Below, piece after piece: positions 1 to 10,500 of a DNA stretch of 64,000 nt. The position numbers were made by a program, and so were the translations under genes. The notes beneath the pieces were generated by a model, which saw only the letters and a list, made by a program, of their open reading frames with translations, had not been told where the DNA came from and did not search any database. Source of the stretch: Asterella californica. Taxonomy: Eukaryota > Streptophyta > Marchantiopsida > Marchantiales > Aytoniaceae. The stretch's first letter is position 1, and every line of letters begins with the position of its first letter. Where the stretch lies: contig JAYKYS010000001.1 in assembly GCA_036924285.1 (NCBI GenBank), positions 9,139,501 through 9,203,500 on the forward strand, read 5' to 3'.

Positions 1-807
1 TTGAGGAGCTACTCTCTGCTGCTCTGGTAAGGTTTCTAGCTGTAACACCATCCTACCACGACGTTGCCTAGCAAGGGTAGACACTGCCTCTTCCACTCTC
101 CTCCAATCAGATGTAACTCCCCCTTCAGTCCCTCGATCAGCCAACATGAAACAAAGCCTATCTGCTGTGAACTCATCCAGAGCCCCCAAAAACAACTCCG
201 TCTTCCTAGCATCCAGCGTCAACTTCTCTAGACCAGAAAGCTGAGAGTACCTCTTCTCAAACTCACGAATTACCTCATTCAATCCCATGGAACGTCCAGG
301 CTGACGCTCTATCCAGTCCATGAGAGTTCTTCTGGTGACTCTTTCAGAGTCCTCTTCTAGAAACTCTTCTCTCAATGCACGCTCAAACAAAGTCCACCCA
401 CCTAGATGTCTTCTCTGTAAATTTCTCACCTTCTCTCTCAGTTCAGGGACAACAGTCAACTCAAAGCTCAGAATTACCTCAACTTCAGGTGCCCTGACCA
501 ACTCCATCTCACCTACATACTCCCGCAGGTATCTAGTAACATCTCTTCCATCAAACCGTCCACACCGACCAACAATTGCTTGTAATGCTCTTGTGGACTT
601 CTGCTCAGCTCCCCCATTTGCAGGCTGCTGCTGAATCAAGGCAGCCAACGCCTGAAGAATCTGAGACGTGTCTACAGCAGGCTGTGTTTTTGCTGTTGGA
701 ACCACCGTAGGCCCTCCTTGAGAGCCAATTCCATCTTGACCAGGAGTCCCTTGAACAGGAGCACCTTGAGCAGCAGCTACACCTTGTACGGCAGCACTAT
801 GATCCAT
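1..807 (-). CDS. Gypsy G1 gag polyprotein, N-terminal part
   Basis: The minus strand is open from an ATG at 807 to the window edge, giving at least 269 residues. The start is chosen because it is the first ATG after the LTR and primer-binding site. The N-terminus is Ala/Gln/Gly-rich. A helical capsid-like region follows, with RALQAIVGRCGRFDGRDVTR, an LTLDARKTELFLGALDEFTADRLCFMLADR stretch (residues about 195-225, quoted here only as a landmark by its first part LTLDARKTELFLGA) and a basic RQRRGRM segment. The same segments occur in the gags of G3 (33.1-34.2 kb) and G5 (42.1-42.5 kb), so this is the structural protein of one gypsy clade. No zinc knuckle is reached before the edge. Unlike its relatives it shows no internal stop in the visible part, suggesting a younger copy. 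Confidence 0.8.
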   Translation of the reverse strand, partial: MDHSAAVQGVAAAQGAPVQGTPGQDGIGSQGGPTVVPTAKTQPAVDTSQILQALAALIQQQPANGGAEQKSTRALQAIVGRCGRFDGRDVTRYLREYVGEMELVRAPEVEVILSFELTVVPELREKVRNLQRRHLGGWTLFERALREEFLEEDSERVTRRTLMDWIERQPGRSMGLNEVIREFEKRYSQLSGLEKLTLDARKTELFLGALDEFTADRLCFMLADRGTEGGVTSDWRRVEEAVSTLARQRRGRMVLQLETLPEQQRVAPQ

Positions 808-849
808 CTTCTCAATTCAGTCAATTCTCCAAATCGATCACCCCAATAG

Positions 850-869
850 CTCTCAGTGGAAGCACCAGA
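850..869 (-). promoter_or_regulatory. Primer-binding site of G1
   Basis: Directly downstream (minus strand) of the LTR end CTCAACTCGACA lies TC then TGGTGCTTCCACTGAG. The same LTR-end/PBS arrangement is at 42073-42104 in G5. A PBS starts with TGG because the tRNA ends in CCA. I could not name the donor tRNA. Confidence 0.65.
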
Positions 870-1564
870 TGTCGAGTTGAGAGTCTTTCTTGGGGAGGGC
901 GGACCTCCTGACTGTGACCGGTCAGAGAAAAATGACCAGAAATGAAAATAGGTTGTTGCTGACGATGAGATCTCAAAACACTGCTCCTTGTGCTCACCAA
1001 TTACAAAACAAACACTCAAATACACACTCAAGTACCCAGATAGATCTCTCAGGAGTCTAAATAACTTTATTTCAGTGTCGTCTGCACCACCAATTTCTCC
1101 AACTGTACAGAAAATCTCTCTCTTCCTCTCCTGCGCACCTCTCTTCACCCGTCAAGCCAAAAGTCTACCCAGTACGTCTTAATCTGAACCTAATAGAGAA
1201 ATTCAGGCCCCTGAATCTTATTTCTCTCCTTGTCCCAACTGAAACTCTCAGAAATTGATCCAGCGTCGATCAAAAGTCCTCCGTAGATTTTAAAACGATC
1301 TCTCTCAATAAAACTGCCTCCTGAGAGCAATTTCTCCTCCGAACCGTTTATTAGACAACGTCCAAGCTAAAAACTCCTGCCCCTCTCTCTACGATGGTCT
1401 CTCCATTCAATCTGTCCTCAATTTGATCTTTCCCCCAGCTTCTTAGCTTCTCTTGCGTGTTTTGCCTCGGCTCTCTCAGAAAAAAATATTCCTTTTCAAA
1501 ACTGTGTCCCCCGATCCCCAGTCGCCGCAGACATTTTACCTAAAAGTTAAGGCCCCAGCTTAAG

Positions 1565-2470
1565 CTGCCCTTATACGTACAGAGTTCCGCTCCCGTTGTA
1601 ATCTTCCGCTTCAAGCTTCCGCTGTAATCTTCCGCTTCAAGCTTCCGCGGTAATCTTCCGCTTCCGCTGTAGTTTTCCGCTTCCGCTGTAGTTTTCCGCT
1701 TCCGCTTCTGTTGTAATCTTCCGCTTCCACTGTAATCTTCCGCTTCAAGCTTCCGCGGTAATCTTCCGCTTCCGCTGTAGTTTTCCGCTTCCGCTGTAAT
1801 ATTCCGCTTCAAGCTTCTGCGGTAATCTTCCGCTTCCGCTGTAGTTTTCCGCTTCTGCTTCTGTTGTAATCGTCCGCTTCCACTGTAATCTTCCGCTTCA
1901 AGCTTCCGCGGTAATCTTCCGCTTCCGCTGTAGTTTTCCGCTTCCGCTGTAATATTCCGCTTCAAGCTTCTGCGGTAATCTTCCGCTTCCGCTGTAATTT
2001 TCCGCTTCTGCTTCTGTTGTAATCTTCCGCTTCCACTGTAATCTTATGCTTCAAGCTTCCGCGGTAATCTTCCGCTTCCGCTGTAGTTTTCCGCTTCAAG
2101 CTTCCGCGGTAATCTTCCGCTTCCGCTGTAGTTTTCCACTTCCGCTGTAGTTTTCCGCTTCAAGCTTCCGCGGTAATCTTCCGCTTCCGCTGTAGTTTTC
2201 CGCTTCCGCTGTAATATTCCGCTTCAAGCTTCCGCGGTAATCTTCCGCTTCCGCTGTAGTTTTCCGCTTCTGCTTCTGTTGTAATCTTCCGCTTCCACTG
2301 TAATCTTCTGCTTCAAGCTTCCGCGGTAATCTTCCGCTTCCGCTGTAGTTTTCCGCTTCAAGCTTCCGCGGTAATCTTCCGCTTCCGCTGTAGTTTTCCG
2401 CTTCAAGCTTCCGCGGTAATCTTCCGCTTCCGCTGTAGTTTTCCGCTTCCGCTGTAATATTCCGCTTCAA
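1565..2470 (-). repeat. Minisatellite of 12-27 bp units inside the G1 LTR
   Basis: Imperfect tandem units built from GAAGATTACCGCG, GAAGCTTGAAGCG and GGAAAACTACAGCG (minus strand) run for about 0.9 kb. Open frames in it encode only repetitive Lys/Glu/Ala/Gly strings and are not genes. The same satellite occurs at 16985-17520 in the inverted LTR copy. Confidence 0.9.
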
Positions 2471-2544
2471 TTTTAAGGCCCCATCTAAAGCTGTTCCTCT
2501 ACTGTCCTTATGCGTACATAATAATCAGCAAAAGTTTCCCGTGC

Positions 2545-2889
2545 CCTCGATGCCATCTTGATGCCACCCTGAATATACTACAAGCCATCCAATGTAGGCC
2601 GAAGCCCCAACACTTATGAGGTCGCCCCACAGGGCTTACAGCCCCCCCATATGCGCACCTGGTATCTCCCATAGTATATTCAGGATGGCATGCGGAGGCT
2701 TAGGCCAGGAAGCCCACGATTAAGGGAGATACCGGTCTCCCGCCCCTAGATATGCAGGACGTAGCTGCATATCCAACATAGACTCCCTTCCAGGAGGCCA
2801 ACATGCCGGAATAGGAACCAGAGGCCAGGGGGGATTGATCCTGAGACCACTTCCCTCCTAGGCAGGCGCCCTATCACTGGGATGGTCTT
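2545..2889 (-). mobile_element. tRNA-derived SINE embedded in the G1 LTR
   Basis: The minus strand begins with CCATCCCAGTGATAGGGCGC, and about 45 bases later has GGATCAATCC, which fits the Pol III B-box GWTCRANNC. The body contains GGGGCGGGAGACCGGTATCT and the copy ends near GATGGCATC. It is paralogous to 16568-16915 and more distantly to 60895-61232. The A-box assignment (around CAGTGATAGGG) is less certain than the B-box. Confidence 0.55.
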
Positions 2890-3322
2890 TGGATCCGTTC
2901 AAGAAGGTAAAAACTTTTGTACACATGGTTTCCTGAAGAAATTTTCCTGTAAAGTCTTTACTAGCCTTTCCTACGCTAACTTCTCTATACAACTCCGTTT
3001 TTAATGAACAAGGAGTCAAAACTATAGCATGAGCACCTACACACCCATGCTATCAGATTCTGAGTTCGAGTCACGAGCCAGAATCGACTGATTTCCATCT
3101 TTCACATATTTCACAGCCTAAAACTCGTACTAACTATTGCTTAAAACACTTTCTGTCAAAACTAGAAGCATGAGGCCGCTCTCCTCGTCGAGCTTTGCAT
3201 TCTGACGTCTTTCGACTCCCTTAGGGGTGATATTCCAACCCAAGCTAGGGGGCAGCTTGTCAAACATAGCCCCAGCTTAGCTCCTGCCTAGCTTGTTAAG
3301 CTGCAGGGCAGCTTCCTTTACA

Positions 3323-3392
3323 CAATATAGAAAAAAAATCTCTCTGCAATATTTTTCACTGTATAGACCTATGTACAATACGACACCGTGAT
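3323..3392. other. Junction of LTR and host sequence
   Basis: Short AT-rich flank between the LTR start and the next ORF. It lies immediately outside the TG terminus, so it should be the genomic target of the G1 insertion. Confidence 0.4.
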
Positions 3393-3815
3393 ATGTACGA
3401 GGCTGACATCGATGTTGTGCAAGACGTTTGGTGCAAGCCTCGCATCGAACGAGTATTGGAAGGGGTGTGGAAGTTCTCATGGGTGGGTGTTTCTCGTTAT
3501 GCACCTCGTTCTGACGCTCCTATGAGGCTTGCTCGACTGGTTTCTATCGAGAGGATGAGAGAGAAGTTTCCTGTTTTCTGTGATGCCTGTGATATTTTTT
3601 CTGCCACATTGGATAGAGAGTCCGAGCCTTTCATTTTGTGTGCTGCCTTTTCTTATGCTGAATCTTTGCCTAAGAAACAACGATATCTTGTATACCGGCA
3701 GTTGGCTGATGCAGCCGGTTGGAAAGAGCGTACTCAGTTCCCTGAGTACTTGCAATCAGCAGTGCAGGTAACTTGGGAGGAGCTAGGAGAGACTCATGTT
3801 GGATATGTACCTTGA
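3393..3815 (+). CDS. Hypothetical protein, 140 aa
   Basis: An ATG-to-TGA ORF begins MYEADIDVVQDVWCKPRI and ends with ELGETHVGYVP. Composition looks like a folded globular protein: mixed charged and aromatic residues, no low complexity, no signal peptide and no membrane helix. I recognise no domain. The frame is open upstream of the ATG up to near the LTR junction at 3322, so the visible ORF may be the C-terminal piece of a gene cut by the G1 insertion. A T-rich stretch follows that could be a 3' UTR. It could also be a retroelement ORF remnant. Confidence 0.4.
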   Translation: MYEADIDVVQDVWCKPRIERVLEGVWKFSWVGVSRYAPRSDAPMRLARLVSIERMREKFPVFCDACDIFSATLDRESEPFILCAAFSYAESLPKKQRYLVYRQLADAAGWKERTQFPEYLQSAVQVTWEELGETHVGYVP

Positions 3816-5225
3816 GTTCATCATATTTTTGCTATTGTCTGTATCATATCTTCGCTTGTGTTTGTATCATATCTATACACTCCAGTGGGTTGGTTTTCAA
3901 ACTCTTTTTGACAAGTGTGGGTATTTTTTGTAATTTATTTGGCTTGTGCCTCCTCCCCTCTTGTGAGGGGAGTGAACCTTCGCTGAACGGGTCAGCTTGT
4001 TGGGTTCAACTCCCAACGAAGGTGCATTGGTTTTCTATTGCTTTACTGTTAGTTTACTGGCAAATTTCATGGCAAACATTGCAGCAGTCATTATTTGCTA
4101 CGCACGGTGGTGGTCCTGTATGGGAAAGGATGGGTTGAGGTTGCTGTGTTACGTGGTAATATGTTGGTTCCGATCTGCCATTCTAGAAAATCCCACGGGA
4201 GTTTCACGCGTTTCGGTCTTGAGTTTTGGAGTTGGGAACTTGGGAACTTGGTACCCACGGTTTACCAAACAAACGGAAGGGAGCGGAGAAGATAAAATTG
4301 CGGTTGGGGAGTGGGGAAAGACATCGACGTCATCAAGTTTGTGAAATCATGTTTCTGTAAACCAGTATTCCTTATTTTTTCAATCAGTCTACTCATTTTA
4401 CATCACCATTTCGTAGTAGAAAGATATTTAGTAGTACAAAAGGGCATCGACGCCGGCCGGTCCAGTCTGCTCACAGATAAGATCCCATATGATGGAGTAG
4501 TAGGGGAGTTGAATCTAAGCCAGAACGCACCTGTTTCGGTCTAACTAGAACTCGTAAGATCATAGTATGCCTTGATAGCCAGTTGCGGCATGCCTTTCCT
4601 CTAGAAAGGTGTTACTCTGTTCCTAACGTCATCAGCCAGTGAAGTGGATAGTTATACAGGTCGTGGGAGGAATGTGGTTTATTGCAATGTTTCGCTGCTG
4701 AAGTACGTGATAAATGACCACTAAAATTACAGCACTGCTGCAGGGAGCAACTGCAGAGACCACCTCCTCGTAAGATACCTTCCAAGTTTCTGGTGCCGCT
4801 GGTTTACGGTCCGTTTTTGAGGTCTATCATGGTTTGACTTCGTCATCGTTCATAGAACCATTGGTTATGAGGTGAATGCGACTGAAGTCTCAGCTTAGTC
4901 TTTTGTATAAAGTGCTCCAATTTCTGATGTCACTGACTGTACATGAAACTACTTGGATCACGCAGCATAGTTCTCATGGTTCAGGGTTTACTAAACCCTA
5001 GTGTACATTATGAAGCATCAGAACATATAACAAAGTCTTGGAATTTACCGCACAGGTCCTTGCAACTCTATCCGTCCAGAGGTCCAACAAAATCTATACT
5101 AAGCCAACCAACGTTGCTCACTAAAGAACCTCCTGTTAGAAAAACCAAGTCTAATTCATACTTGAAAAAAAGATTATAAAGAGAGACACAGAAAAAAACA
5201 GAAAAGAAGAACAATGTAAGATAAA
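3816..5225. other. Intergenic stretch without convincing genes
   Basis: Only short, compositionally random ORFs are present. The one structured item is the tRNA-like fold at 3976-4023. No transposon signature or splice-bounded exon was found. Confidence 0.5.
3976..4023 (+). ncRNA. tRNA-like three-helix fold lacking an anticodon arm
   Basis: ACCTTCG (3976-3982) pairs fully with CGAAGGT (4017-4023) as a 7-bp acceptor-like stem. Inside are a 4-bp D-like hairpin (CTGA 3983-3986, TCAG 3992-3995) and a 5-bp T-like arm (TTGGG 4000-4004, CCCAA 4012-4016) with loop TTCAACT. GTTCAACTC fits the B-box GWTCRANNC. No anticodon stem is present, so it cannot be a normal decoding tRNA. It may be a deleted tRNA gene, a SINE remnant or chance. 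Confidence 0.35.
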
Positions 5226-5700
5226 TCAGAGAAGGAGGAGAGGAAGGAGAAGGAGGAGGGGAAAAAAGGAGGTGAGGAAGGAGAAGGAAGGAGGGAGGCG
5301 AGGAGGGAGAAAAAAGGAGGTGAGGAGGAGGAAGCGGGAGGGAAGGAAGGAAGGAAAGAGAAAGCGGAAGCGGGAGGGAAGGAAGGAAGGAAGGAGGAAG
5401 CAGGAGGGAAGGAAGGAGGGAGGAAGGGGCAAGGAAGGAGGAAGCGGGAGGGAAGGAAGGAAGGAAAGAGAAAGCGGAAGCGGGAGGGAAGGAAGGAAGG
5501 AAGGAGGAAGCAGGAGGGAAGGAAGGAGGGAGGAAGGGGCAAGGAAGGAGGAAGCGGGAGGGAAGGAAGGAGGGAGGAAGGGGCAAGGAAGGAGGAAGCG
5601 GGAGGGAAAGAAGGAGGGAGGAAGGGGCAAGGAAGGAGGGGTGGAAGGAGGAAAGGGGAAGGAAGGAAGGAGGCGAGAAAGGAGGGAGGAAGGAGGTGCC
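5226..5700 (+). repeat. Polypurine (GGAAG)n tract with 110-bp higher-order repeat
   Basis: About 470 bp are almost exclusively A and G on the plus strand. The segment starting GAAGCGGGAG recurs at 5331, 5441 and 5551, a 110-bp period. Long ORFs on both strands here are artefacts of the missing stop codons in homopurine sequence. Such mirror-like tracts can form triplex DNA. Confidence 0.95.
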
Positions 5701-7418
5701 GGAAAATATTTCTGATAATTTTTTCAGTTTCTTTTGGCTAACTCCAGTCGATGTACAGTCAACCAGCTGGAGTCAACAATGTGCAGCCGGAATAAAAATA
5801 TGTGTGGGTTCTGGTTAGTGTTTTCTCTTATACACAACTGGTGTTTCTTCTAACCCGCAGTTCTTTTTGTCTAAGAACATTTTGCATTTCAAATTTCGAA
5901 TATTCTATTTCATTGGCTGTGCTAGTTCAGATTTTTGACAGGACATATCTGGAGCATCCGATCTCAGACTGGCTTCATCCACGGCTCGTTTTGTAGATCT
6001 CCTCAAGACGATCATTTTGGTACCTAGATGAGATTCCCCCGATGACAAATTAAAACGTGACAGCGAGGCGCATTCGCGCGGGATAGCCCACCGAGACGTT
6101 TTTCTCAAAACACGCGACTAAACATATTAGCGGTGGTATATCCCACCGCTAATATAGCGGTACCTGTGGTTTAAGACTAGCAAGGACAAGGATGCTCCCA
6201 TAGACAATGATAATGGACACAAACCATACAGTCCATTAAATGCAACAAGATCGCTTCTGCCTCAGCTAGAGAGAGCTAGCTAAAGAACGAAAATCCTCGG
6301 ATATGAATATCGATCATAACGCGCGAAGCCGCAAAGGAAATTGTCCGCTACCGCCCTTACCAAATTGATAAGTCAACAACCAAAATGAACACAAAACTTG
6401 CTGGGATGATCATTTGCATTTTTCGATATCCTGACGGGCCAGGGTATACAGCTCTTTCTTTCTTTTCCTTCAGCACCGCTTGCACATGAAGAGAAAAATG
6501 TGGTATCGCATTGCACATATCCATGGCCAGACGTAAAGTAAACAGAACTTAGCGAGCCAGGGTTCTGTTCTCCGGGATCCATGCCAATTGCACATGTACA
6601 GTCTACCAACCAGTCTGCGTACGACGAGCCTGCAAAGTAGTTCCCTTGTCATTGGTTATCTGGAAAAAGTGAGCAAATATCGTGATCGCTTGTGCCCCAG
6701 CCAGACGTGGAACAAAACTACGCTGCTAAAGATCGCATTAATGCTGCGGATCAGCGATCACGTACCCAATTCCAGAAAAGCCGGTCGCGTTAAGCTCGAG
6801 AACTTAGCTTGAATGCGTTGTAATCTGTAAAACGCGGACAATGCTGCTGAAAGTCATTGTACAAGCTTGATCATATCAGCAGTCCTCTAGTTAGTTTTAG
6901 AGCTTTGCTTGCATCGAGTTCTCACAGAAGCTATCGTGTGAAGCATGCAACTTTAATAATTTAATGTTGGGAATTCGACATTCGGCTGAGAGGCGGAGGC
7001 GGCTCGTAACGGATCACTTGTGGCCCGTACTCCTATTTAGCGATCCTCACTCCTCAACTGGATGAACGTTGAACAACATTACTTGAACCTTCGGATCAAG
7101 CAATTTGTACGAACGTATATATTTGACCCTTCAAACTCTGTCACAGTTGTAGAAAACACACAAACTCCTCTATAGCTTAAGATAATAGTCTAAATAGTAA
7201 AATAAGTCATTTAAGCTATATTTAAAGGGGAAAGGATCACATTTTGAACTTATATTAGAAAAGTGATACGTTACAACCCGGCTCCGTCTCTCAGCACTGC
7301 TTGAAATCACATTTCCAACGTACAAGATTAAAGCTGGTTTCAACTATCATTCTACATCTAGATCTTGTAAGAATTCAAGCTCTTGTACAGATTCGAAACA
7401 TTCAAGATAACCTCTTAG
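5701..7418. other. Intergenic region upstream of the cassette-exon gene
   Basis: No convincing ORF is seen. It contains the perfect hairpin at 6124-6155. The part nearest the gene (about 7000-7420) is AT-rich and is the likely promoter/5' UTR, but I could not fix a TATA box or start site. Confidence 0.45.
6124..6155. repeat. Perfect 13-bp inverted repeat
   Basis: ATATTAGCGGTGG (6124-6136) is followed after a 6-base loop by its exact complement CCACCGCTAATAT (6143-6155). It is not next to an identifiable gene end. It could be the core of a tiny foldback element. Confidence 0.6.
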
Positions 7419-7547
7419 CATACAGCTGCAATCAAACTTACAACTGCACACAATCAAGCTTTCGGTAGCACTGTACCCATTCTGCAATCATTATGCCACG
7501 CAACAGAGACAAGGGAAATAAATCGCATCACAGAAGAAGTTGATTTT

Positions 7548-10500
7548 ATGAGAGATTGCATTCTGCAGCATGAGGAGAACAATTTGGCTATTCCTCAATT
7601 GCAGATAATCAGTGAACGAAAATCGTCTGTTATGGATCACAACAAGATCTCCGAAAAGCCGAGGAAGAGATTGTGGACTACCACCGCCAGCAGTACAAGA
7701 TTGGTAAGTGAACCAGCAACAGAACCAAAATCTGCTCTAGATTTGATGATCGTTTATGTTTTACAACATCCTGAATGTTGACTACGTCTCTCTTGTTTGT
7801 TCCTGTTCAGCAGGCGCCTGAAAGAAGAGACCGAATTCCACGACGCAAAATAAACAGATCACTGTTTCAGGATACTGTTCTCCAGAACACTAGTACTCTT
7901 AAATTGGCAGACTCCATTCGAGACCATGCACAAGACCAACCTGCAGAGGTCGTCATCGAGACCGCCCACAACAATGATAATTCTCCGGTCAGTATTAGAG
8001 ATCATGCACGAGACCAACCTGCACAGATCGCGTTCGAGACCGCCCACAACGGAGATGATTCTCCCGTCAGTAATAATCCGGAGAATCGAGCAATATCACC
8101 TCTGCCCCAGCCAGAGAGAGAGCAGAACTGCTCTCTTACAGATGATAACACACTCCTCCAAAAGCCGAAAATCCGATTACCAGTTACTGCCAGTACCAGA
8201 TCGGTAAGTGAGGTAACCAAGAGGCAGCCACAAGTGCTTCCTCTAATAATCATTAGCATTTCTGAAAATACTGACTGAGCTGACTAACTTTTCTTTCTTT
8301 GTTCTTTTTCTTAGCAGACCCAAAAAGGGAGAAGAAATTGCGATGTCGTAAGGATACCTCGACGTAGAATTCAATGCGATAGAGTGAGTCCGTACACTGA
8401 TCTCCTGGACTCTCTCCGTAATGAATACAACAAAGATATCGATACCCTTACGATCTCTACAGCAGTCGATCAAGCGGACTGCACGCAGGTCCACGCTGAA
8501 GACGAGTCTGCACACGAGGAGAAGGGCAGTTTGCTTGTCACTAGTACTACTAGTGAACACCGGAAGGAGCATTCATCATACTCGCTTCCTATTGTGGTAA
8601 GCAATAAACGTAAATTCAGCTGTGTTTCTTATAGCTACCAGGATCCTCCGGATAATTACATCACTGAAGAGATCTCGAGCAAGAGATTATGTGTCCCGAC
8701 ACCATCACACCTGTAAGTCGAAGTAAACAAGAGAAATCCATTCTCTCCACTAAGCATTCGCATTTCCAGTATCATACCTGTTCTAGCTCGATATGACTGA
8801 GTCTGCTTTCTCTAATTTATCTCTGTTCCGCAGATACCTGAAGTAAGAGAAAACCGCAGATATGTACCAGATGAGCTTCCACTGTACCGGAACCGCTTGG
8901 AGGTCTGCACCGATACCCTTACCTGCTGGGATTCTTCTGTAACAGAAGTAGATTTAGAGAAATCTCTCACCAAGACAGAGCGATTAGACTGCAAGCAGGC
9001 TGATGCCAGGAGTCCAGAACCTGCCTACGATCGCGAGGATGGTACGCTGGTACGTCACTGATAACCGGAAAGAGCATGGGACATGCTCCGCTTCCTCTTC
9101 AGCTAAACAAGAAACGAAAGTTTATTTGTCTTATCCAGATCTTCCAGATAATTACATCACCACATAGATCCCAGTACGTAAGAAATTATGTGTCCGTGCC
9201 AGCACCAGATTGGTAAGTCGAAGTAACGAAGAGAAATCGATACTTTTTCCACTCAGAATTATGCATTTCCAATATTCTACCTCTCCTGACTGAGTCTGCT
9301 TTCTTTGTCTTTGTTCCGCAGACACCTGAAGTACGAGAAAGTTGTGATATACCAGATTCCCTGCTTCGAGTTCCCACATATATATCGGAACCCTTTGGAA
9401 GAGTACACCGTTATCTTCGATTCTCTCGCAGAATTCAAAGTGTGCAAAAGGGATACGGTCACAGAGATCCAGCGAGTAGACTGCAAGCAGCCCGATGCCA
9501 GTAGCCTTGAACCTGCCCACGAGCATTGTACTCTGGTCCCTGATAACGAACACCGAAAGGAAGAGTACACCGTTACCTTGGATTCTCTCGCAGAATTCAA
9601 AGTGTGCAAAAGGGATACGCTCACAGAGATCCAGCGATTAGACTGCAAGCAGTCTGATGCCAGGAGTCTTGAACCTGCCCACGAGCATTGTACGCTGGTC
9701 GCTGATAATGAACACCGAACGGAAGGGTACACCGTGACCTTGGATTCTCTTGCAGACTTCGAAGTATGCAAATGGAATACGCTCAGTGACACCAAGAGTC
9801 AGCGATTAGACTGCAAGCAGCCCGATGCCAGGAGCCTTGAAGCTGCCCACGAGCATTGTACGCTGGTCGCTGATAATGAACACCGAACGGAAGGGAACAC
9901 CGGTACCGTGACCTTGGATTCGCTCGCAGACTTCGAAGTGTGCAAAAGGGATACGCTCAGTGACACCAAGACCCAGCGATTAGACTGCAAGCAATCCGAT
10001 GCAAGGAGTTCTGAACTCGCCTATGAGGATCGTAATCTGGTCGCTGATAATGAGCACCGAAAGGAGCGCGAGCATGCAACCGATTCGCTTCCTCTCCAGC
10101 TAGAGAAGAAACGAAAGTTCAACTTTCTCACTTATGAAGATCCGGATAATTACATCACCGGAGAGATCAGGAGAAAAAGATTACGCATCACCGCAAATAC
10201 GAGACTGGTAAGTGAAAATAAGTTTCAAGTTAGTGAAATAGGCGCTTCCCCAGATTTGAACTGGTCACCTGACGTCTCAATTCTCTTTCTTTGTGTTCAG
10301 TTTTTGCAGAAATCTGAAATCCAACCTCACTGCACTCCAGTATACTCGAGCTCACCAACTGCTCTCGCCCGCGTGGACATAGATCAACACTGTCATGATC
10401 AGCCTCAAGACGATCCTCCCGGGCTACATGACTGGATGGACGTAGAGCAGGATTGTCAACCGCATCACATCGAGCTACAGGACTGGATGGACATAGACCA

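Larger units (their letters stand above)
870..3322 (-). repeat. 5' LTR of gypsy G1 (2.45 kb)
   Basis: The LTR reads, on the minus strand, from TGTAAAGGAAGCTG at 3322 to CTCAACTCGACA at 870, giving TG...CA ends, followed by PBS and gag. It contains a minisatellite (1565-2470) and a tRNA-derived SINE (2545-2889). Positions about 1490-3322 match the fragment at 16152-17740 in opposite orientation. The unusual length comes largely from the minisatellite and the SINE. No target duplication can be assessed because the 3' end of G1 lies outside the window. Confidence 0.75.

Noticed and set aside
1540..2470. Repetitive 60-141 aa ORFs in the LTR
   Set aside because: They are translations of the minisatellite inside the G1 LTR; the same applies to 17036-17526.
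1565..2470. CRISPR-like array
   Set aside because: Units are contiguous, variable in length and without unique spacers, and the window is eukaryotic.
4311..4544. 77-aa ORF with a hydrophobic segment
   Set aside because: Short, single hydrophobic run in AT-rich DNA; nothing distinguishes it from chance.
5068..5715. Long ORFs on both strands of the purine tract (Lys/Glu/Gly-rich on plus, Pro/Leu/Ser-rich on minus)
   Set aside because: Homopurine DNA lacks stop codons in several frames; the ORFs track the repeat and have no protein features.
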